Assembly (NCBI GenBank): GCA_045645985.1
Contig: JAZRJV010000009.1
Location: 1-14,347, forward strand
Reading direction: 5' to 3'
Length of the DNA stretch: 14,347 bases
DNA from: RGIG9060 sp045645985
GTDB taxonomy: Bacteria; Spirochaetota; Spirochaetia; Treponematales; Treponemataceae
Below the pieces are notes generated by a model. The model was not told the origin of the DNA. It saw only the letters and a list, made by a program, of their open reading frames with translations, and made no database searches. Both the position numbers and the translations under genes were made by a program. This document shows, piece by piece, positions 14,347 to 14,347 of the stretch; position 1 is the first letter of the stretch, and every line of letters begins with the position of its first letter.

Positions 14347-14347
14347 A

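Overview
The window is AT-rich with short intergenic gaps and reads like a spirochaete chromosome, most likely a gut or oral Treponema. That placement is inference from protein flavour: an Rpn-type protein tail, a secreted NagZ, a lipoprotein with a loose spirochaete-like lipobox, and a tRNA-Cys with no encoded CCA. It is not based on any database match. Most genes have a clear Shine-Dalgarno, and four promoters have near-consensus -35 and -10 boxes with exact 17-bp spacers.

Layout. (1) Positions 2-328 hold the 3' end of an Rpn/PD-(D/E)XK transposase-like gene. (2) Positions 374-629 hold a minus-strand tRNA-Cys(GCA) unit with its promoter and two tandem terminators. (3) Positions 664-5669 form a five-gene plus-strand operon: an unknown 149-aa protein, trxB, secreted nagZ, a GNAT acetyltransferase and a stand-alone ABC ATPase. 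It ends at a 15-bp bidirectional terminator hairpin. (4) Converging on it from 9151 down to 5714 is a two-gene minus-strand operon. It encodes a lipoprotein with two Fn3-like domains and an M30-like HEFQH protease, then a translationally coupled M29-like aminopeptidase. (5) Divergent from that operon, 9314-11785 carries rsmE, an HExxH metallopeptidase fused to a possible helix-turn-helix region, and a Ser/Asn/Gln-rich exported protein, with overlapping reading frames. (6) On the minus strand lie putP (Na+/proline symporter) with a strong promoter and, cut by the window end, a TolC-like outer-membrane efflux protein.

Functionally the region is mostly housekeeping with a peptide/amino-acid flavour: surface proteolysis, intracellular aminopeptidase and proline uptake, plus redox and peptidoglycan turnover. 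I see no CRISPR array, phage module or complete insertion sequence. The points most worth a second look are the metallopeptidase/DNA-binding-like fusion, the two operon heads whose -10 boxes sit 7-8 nt from the start codon without a Shine-Dalgarno (candidate leaderless mRNAs), and the unknown first gene of the trxB operon.
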